DNA of 8,280 nt from Planctomycetota bacterium (GTDB taxonomy: Bacteria; Planctomycetota; UBA8108), in contig NZOA01000018.1 of NCBI GenBank assembly GCA_002695115.1, forward strand, positions 3,851 to 12,130, written 5' to 3'. Of the stretch, positions 6,135-8,280 are shown piece by piece; the first letter of the stretch is position 1; every line of letters starts with the position of its first letter. Both the position numbers and the translations under genes were made by a program. Under the pieces are notes generated by a model. It saw nothing but the letters and a program-made list of their open reading frames with translations. It did not search any database and was not told where the DNA came from.

Positions 6135-7520
6135 TTATCGCCTTGCCGAAATATTCTTCTCAAGTCTCAAGATATTACCAAATCCTGCGTAATGGATGCG
6201 ATCCACGCACCGGGACATCAACAGGATTCCCAGCCCTCCGCGCATTCCCTCTTCTACTATTCGTTTCTTCGCCTCCTCGAAAGCATCCTCGCGATCGAGC
6301 CTGTCGAGGTAATATTCCCAGTCGAAACCCTTGCCCCGGTCCTCCACCAGCACCGTGACCTTCGTGTTGTCGACAAGAAAGTTTACCTCTACTCGCAGCT
6401 CCTCGTTGCGCCGGTTGCCGTGCACCACCGCATTGTCGATGCCCTCCTTGACGGCAGCGTAGAGGCTCGTTATGTCGTCCTCGTCCTCCATCGCCTGGCG
6501 AATCACGAGGTCGCTGAGCTTATAGGCCTTGTCAACGCCGCCGGCTCTCGCCCGAAAATCAAAACGGAGCTGCTGGCTGAAGACCTCCCTGTCCCTGGGA
6601 ACCCTCAAGAGTTCGGCCTCTGTCAGCGCGAAAAACTCCCCCATCTCAAATGGGTCCACGAGGTAGTCGTTCTCCCAGATCTTAAAATCTCTCTCTCTGC
6701 CAACGGCCTCCTTCTCCGGGTAAATCTTGATGACCGAGGTCAGGCTCATCTTCTTCTGGGCCTTCACCTTGTTGACAAAGCCCCCCGAAGGGTCACAGCG
6801 CTCATCGAGAACAACAAGATCGGGGCTGATTTCGTCGAAACGGCGAAGGGCCTCCCCTGCATCGCTCAACAGATGGTATTCGCCCTTCAGGTCCCCGAGG
6901 CGACGCTCTATCACCCGGGTAAACCTGGTGGCCGAAGGCGAGAGAACCAGGACGTGGGAGCGCGCGCCAGCGCTGAGCGTCCCTCGCTGAAGAACCGCCG
7001 TGGGGCGAGCGGGCCCATCTCCGTCCGCCGCCGCCGCCTCGTTCACGGGCAGGGCCGGTTTTTTTCCATCGATGAACCCTGCGATATGATTGCGCCCGGC
7101 CTGCATGTCCCTGGTGAACGGGATCAGGCTGGTGACCCCCAGCAGATGCATGGAGAGGCCAACCGCACGCGAGACACCCGAAAGGCACAGCAGGCCTTCG
7201 CGTGATTTACAGGCTTCATTGAAGCGAATGATGGCGCTGATGCCGGTGGAGTTGATGTAGTTCACCCGGGCAAAGTCCACCAGCAGAAAACGCGGGCTCT
7301 CCGAGTCCGCGCTCTCCAGGGCCTTTTCGAACGTCATGTAGTTCGCCGCATCGATAAAGCCCTTGAGCGCCAACTCGCAGATATCCTGGGGGGGATCACG
7401 ATCGAGGCGATGGTTCCGAGTCTTGAAGGTCAGTTTGGGCATGTCTGCGGAGGAGGATGGAACGCGCGGGGGGCCAGGCTCTTTTTGCCTGGTGGCCCGG
7501 GCTTCGTCTTTTCCGCGCAT
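6135..7520 (-). CDS. STAS / degenerate receiver / RsbW-like HATPase fusion regulator
   Basis: A soluble 461-residue signalling protein joining three modules usually found on separate chains. Residues about 30-135 form a STAS (anti-sigma-antagonist) domain; its phosphorylation-site region reads INSTG (89-93), with Asn in place of the usual Asp but Ser and Thr retained. Residues about 188-305 resemble a response-regulator receiver: Asp239 in VVLDE fits the phospho-acceptor, but the acidic pair is Ser-Pro (194-195), the Thr/Ser position is Tyr267 and the conserved Lys is Asp289. Residues about 335-455 are a GHKL/HATPase_c_2 domain with N-box EGIDNAVVHGN (359-369), DRGKG (394-398) and RGGLGI (427-432), so ATP binding looks intact. 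No membrane segment is visible. Residues 1-26 are a variable polar lead; Met27 (7442) is an alternative start, but the promoter at 7556-7583 allows the first Met. Likely role: partner-switching control of a sigma factor or other target, not identifiable here. It precedes pyrE in one operon. Confidence 0.87.
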   Translation of the reverse strand: MRGKDEARATRQKEPGPPRVPSSSADMPKLTFKTRNHRLDRDPPQDICELALKGFIDAANYMTFEKALESADSESPRFLLVDFARVNYINSTGISAIIRFNEACKSREGLLCLSGVSRAVGLSMHLLGVTSLIPFTRDMQAGRNHIAGFIDGKKPALPVNEAAAADGDGPARPTAVLQRGTLSAGARSHVLVLSPSATRFTRVIERRLGDLKGEYHLLSDAGEALRRFDEISPDLVVLDERCDPSGGFVNKVKAQKKMSLTSVIKIYPEKEAVGRERDFKIWENDYLVDPFEMGEFFALTEAELLRVPRDREVFSQQLRFDFRARAGGVDKAYKLSDLVIRQAMEDEDDITSLYAAVKEGIDNAVVHGNRRNEELRVEVNFLVDNTKVTVLVEDRGKGFDWEYYLDRLDREDAFEEAKKRIVEEGMRGGLGILLMSRCVDRIHYAGFGNILRLEKNISARR

Positions 7521-7555
7521 GGAATGGGATCAAACCGTTCGAAGCCGTACAGGTG

Positions 7556-7583
7556 ATTTTAAGCCCGGGCAACTCCCTGTCAA
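7556..7583 (-). promoter_or_regulatory. Sigma70-type promoter of the STAS/HATPase-pyrE operon
   Basis: On the minus strand a perfect -35 box TTGACA (7578-7583) and a -10 box TAAAAT (7556-7561, five of six consensus positions) are separated by 16 bp. Transcription would start near 7549, giving a leader of about 28 nt before the ATG at 7520. This is the best housekeeping promoter match I found in the window. Confidence 0.78.
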
Positions 7584-7607
7584 GAAACCCAAAAGCGCAG
7601 AGCGCCC

Positions 7608-7636
7608 TTGAACTGTGCGGCAGAAGAGAACAGAAT
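7608..7636 (+). promoter_or_regulatory. Possible weak promoter of the FabZ-like gene
   Basis: TTGAAC (7608-7613) and CAGAAT (7631-7636) are spaced by 17 bp, each matching the sigma70 consensus at four of six positions. Transcription would begin near 7643, about 40 nt before the ATG at 7684. It lies back to back with the stronger opposite-strand promoter at 7556-7583. The match is modest and could be chance. Confidence 0.35.
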
Positions 7637-7683
7637 CGGTCTCCTCTCGGACATCTACCTTAAATCCTTCGGACCTTTACGCC

Positions 7684-8178
7684 ATGCCCCAGGAGCTGCT
7701 CTTTGATCTCGAGTCGGTTGATCTGACGAAAACCCAAATCGGCCGCGAAGAGATTCGTCAGCACAACCCCCAGCGCTTCGAGCTTGAACAGCTTGAGAGC
7801 ATCGCCTACTTCAGCCCCCGGGAAAAGATAGCCATCGCCGTACGCACCCTGCGCGAAGATGAGTTCTGGACAAAAGGACACATGCCCGGGCGGCCCATTT
7901 TCCCGGGCGTGATGTTGCTGGAATCGGCCGCCCAGCTCTGCTCTTTCTATACCGGCGCCACAGTCGAGGTGGATACCATATTCGGCTTCGGCGGGGCGGA
8001 TCGTGTACGCTTCAGGCGTATCCTGCAGGTGGGTGACACCCTCCACCTGCTCGCCAGGCCCGTAAACATTTCCGCGAGGCGCTCTTTGTTCAAAACCCAG
8101 GGAGTGGTCGACGGACGGCTCGTCTTCGAGGCCTCCATCTTCGGTATCGCCCTGCCCCCGGCCGCGGGGGGAACATAA
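7684..8178 (+). CDS. FabZ-family 3-hydroxyacyl-ACP dehydratase-like hot-dog protein
   Basis: A 164-residue hot-dog-fold protein expected to dehydrate (3R)-3-hydroxyacyl-ACP to trans-2-enoyl-ACP in fatty-acid or related acyl-chain synthesis. The FabZ signature is clear: GHMPGRPIFPG (65-75) carries the likely catalytic His66, and LLESAAQ (78-84) carries the likely catalytic Glu80. The GFGGADRVRFRRILQVGD stretch (101-118) matches the second half of the fold. An N-terminal extension of about 40 residues (LLFDLESVDL...NPQRFE) precedes the catalytic core and recalls a FabZ-like subgroup I associate with Planctomycetota; that recollection was not tested. I chose ATG 7684 because an upstream in-frame GTG (7615) would overlap the candidate promoter and adds unconserved-looking residues. 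No strong ribosome binding site is visible. Whether it is the main FabZ or an auxiliary dehydratase cannot be told here, as no other fab gene is present. Confidence 0.87.
   Translation: MPQELLFDLESVDLTKTQIGREEIRQHNPQRFELEQLESIAYFSPREKIAIAVRTLREDEFWTKGHMPGRPIFPGVMLLESAAQLCSFYTGATVEVDTIFGFGGADRVRFRRILQVGDTLHLLARPVNISARRSLFKTQGVVDGRLVFEASIFGIALPPAAGGT
8155..8170. other. GC-only hairpin at the convergent 3' ends of the FabZ-like gene and tRNA-Ser
   Basis: A perfect 6-bp inverted repeat CCCCCG/CGGGGG with a 4-nt loop lies inside the last codons of the FabZ-like gene, 12 nt beyond the encoded CCA of the opposing tRNA-Ser. It can form in RNA from either strand. Neither side is followed by a proper U tract, so it is not a standard intrinsic terminator; it could help define 3' ends or be a by-product of Pro/Ala/Gly codons. 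Confidence 0.3.
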
Positions 8179-8182
8179 AAAT

Positions 8183-8276
8183 TGGCGGAGAGGCGGGGAT
8201 TCGAACCCCGGGTACAGACTATTTTCCGTACAACGGATTAGCAATCCGCCGCTTTCGACCGCTCAGCCACCTCTCC
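8183..8276 (-). tRNA. tRNA-Ser, anticodon GCU
   Basis: A 94-nt class II tRNA including an encoded CCA. The acceptor stem is GGAGAGG/CCTCTCC with G at the discriminator position, as in serine tRNAs. The D-arm is GCTGAGCGGTCGAAAGC. The anticodon stem GCGGA/TCCGT encloses loop TTGCTAA, giving anticodon GCU, which reads AGC and AGU. The long variable arm can form a 7-bp stem (GTACGGA/TCTGTAC) diagnostic of tRNA-Ser, and the T-loop is TTCGAAT. Its promoter lies beyond the window. It converges on the FabZ-like gene, whose stop codon is 4 nt from the CCA end, and no separate terminator is visible. Confidence 0.97.
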
Positions 8277-8280
8277 GCTT

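Noticed and set aside
5856..7205. Plus-strand open frame of 449 codons opposite pyrE and the STAS/HATPase gene
   Set aside because: It spans the complement of two clearly identified genes and their junction; it is Arg/Pro-rich with no domain.
7660..8244. Minus-strand open frame opposite the FabZ-like gene
   Set aside because: It begins inside tRNA-Ser and is antisense to a conserved FabZ-family gene.

Overview
The window is a moderately GC-rich bacterial chromosomal segment with four protein genes and two tRNA genes. No phage, transposon, CRISPR array or other mobile element is visible. The organism is probably an anaerobic or facultatively anaerobic environmental bacterium, because the main gene is a pyruvate:ferredoxin oxidoreductase. 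The FabZ-like protein and the STAS/HATPase regulator resemble proteins I associate with Planctomycetota and neighbouring uncultured lineages, but this placement is a low-confidence inference. Strong Shine-Dalgarno sequences are lacking at all four gene starts; only pyrE has even a short AAGG, 11 nt from its ATG.

Region by region. Bases 1-95 are non-coding, the 3' flank of the first gene, with no convincing terminator. Bases 96-4937 (minus) hold one very long gene for a single-chain 2-oxoacid (pyruvate):ferredoxin oxidoreductase of up to 1613 residues, several hundred longer than the usual enzyme of about 1170-1200. All catalytic and cluster-binding landmarks are present in canonical order. 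The extra length lies in a cysteine-bearing linker, an insert between the two ferredoxin-type clusters, an insert in the TPP domain and a C-terminal extension. Bases 4938-5316 form a gene-free leader and spacer with a hairpin next to the longest possible start of the gene and a 12-bp AT-rich palindrome.

Bases 5317-5507 are a compact tRNA-Gly(GCC) unit on the minus strand with its own sigma70-like promoter and an intrinsic terminator that pairs fully only in the minus-strand RNA. Bases 5536-7520 (minus) are a two-gene operon. The first gene encodes a STAS / degenerate-receiver / HATPase regulator, and pyrE (orotate phosphoribosyltransferase) begins 5 nt after it ends. A near-consensus promoter lies just upstream of the regulator at 7556-7583.

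Bases 7684-8178 (plus) encode a FabZ-family hot-dog dehydratase, divergent from the operon. It ends 4 nt from the encoded CCA end of a convergent tRNA-Ser(GCU) at 8183-8276.

How the genes fit together. The enzymes serve different parts of central metabolism: pyruvate oxidation to acetyl-CoA with low-potential electrons, pyrimidine synthesis, and fatty-acid or other acyl-chain dehydration. Nothing in the layout shows a shared dedicated pathway. The most unusual items are the enlarged oxidoreductase and the all-in-one partner-switching protein coupled to pyrE.
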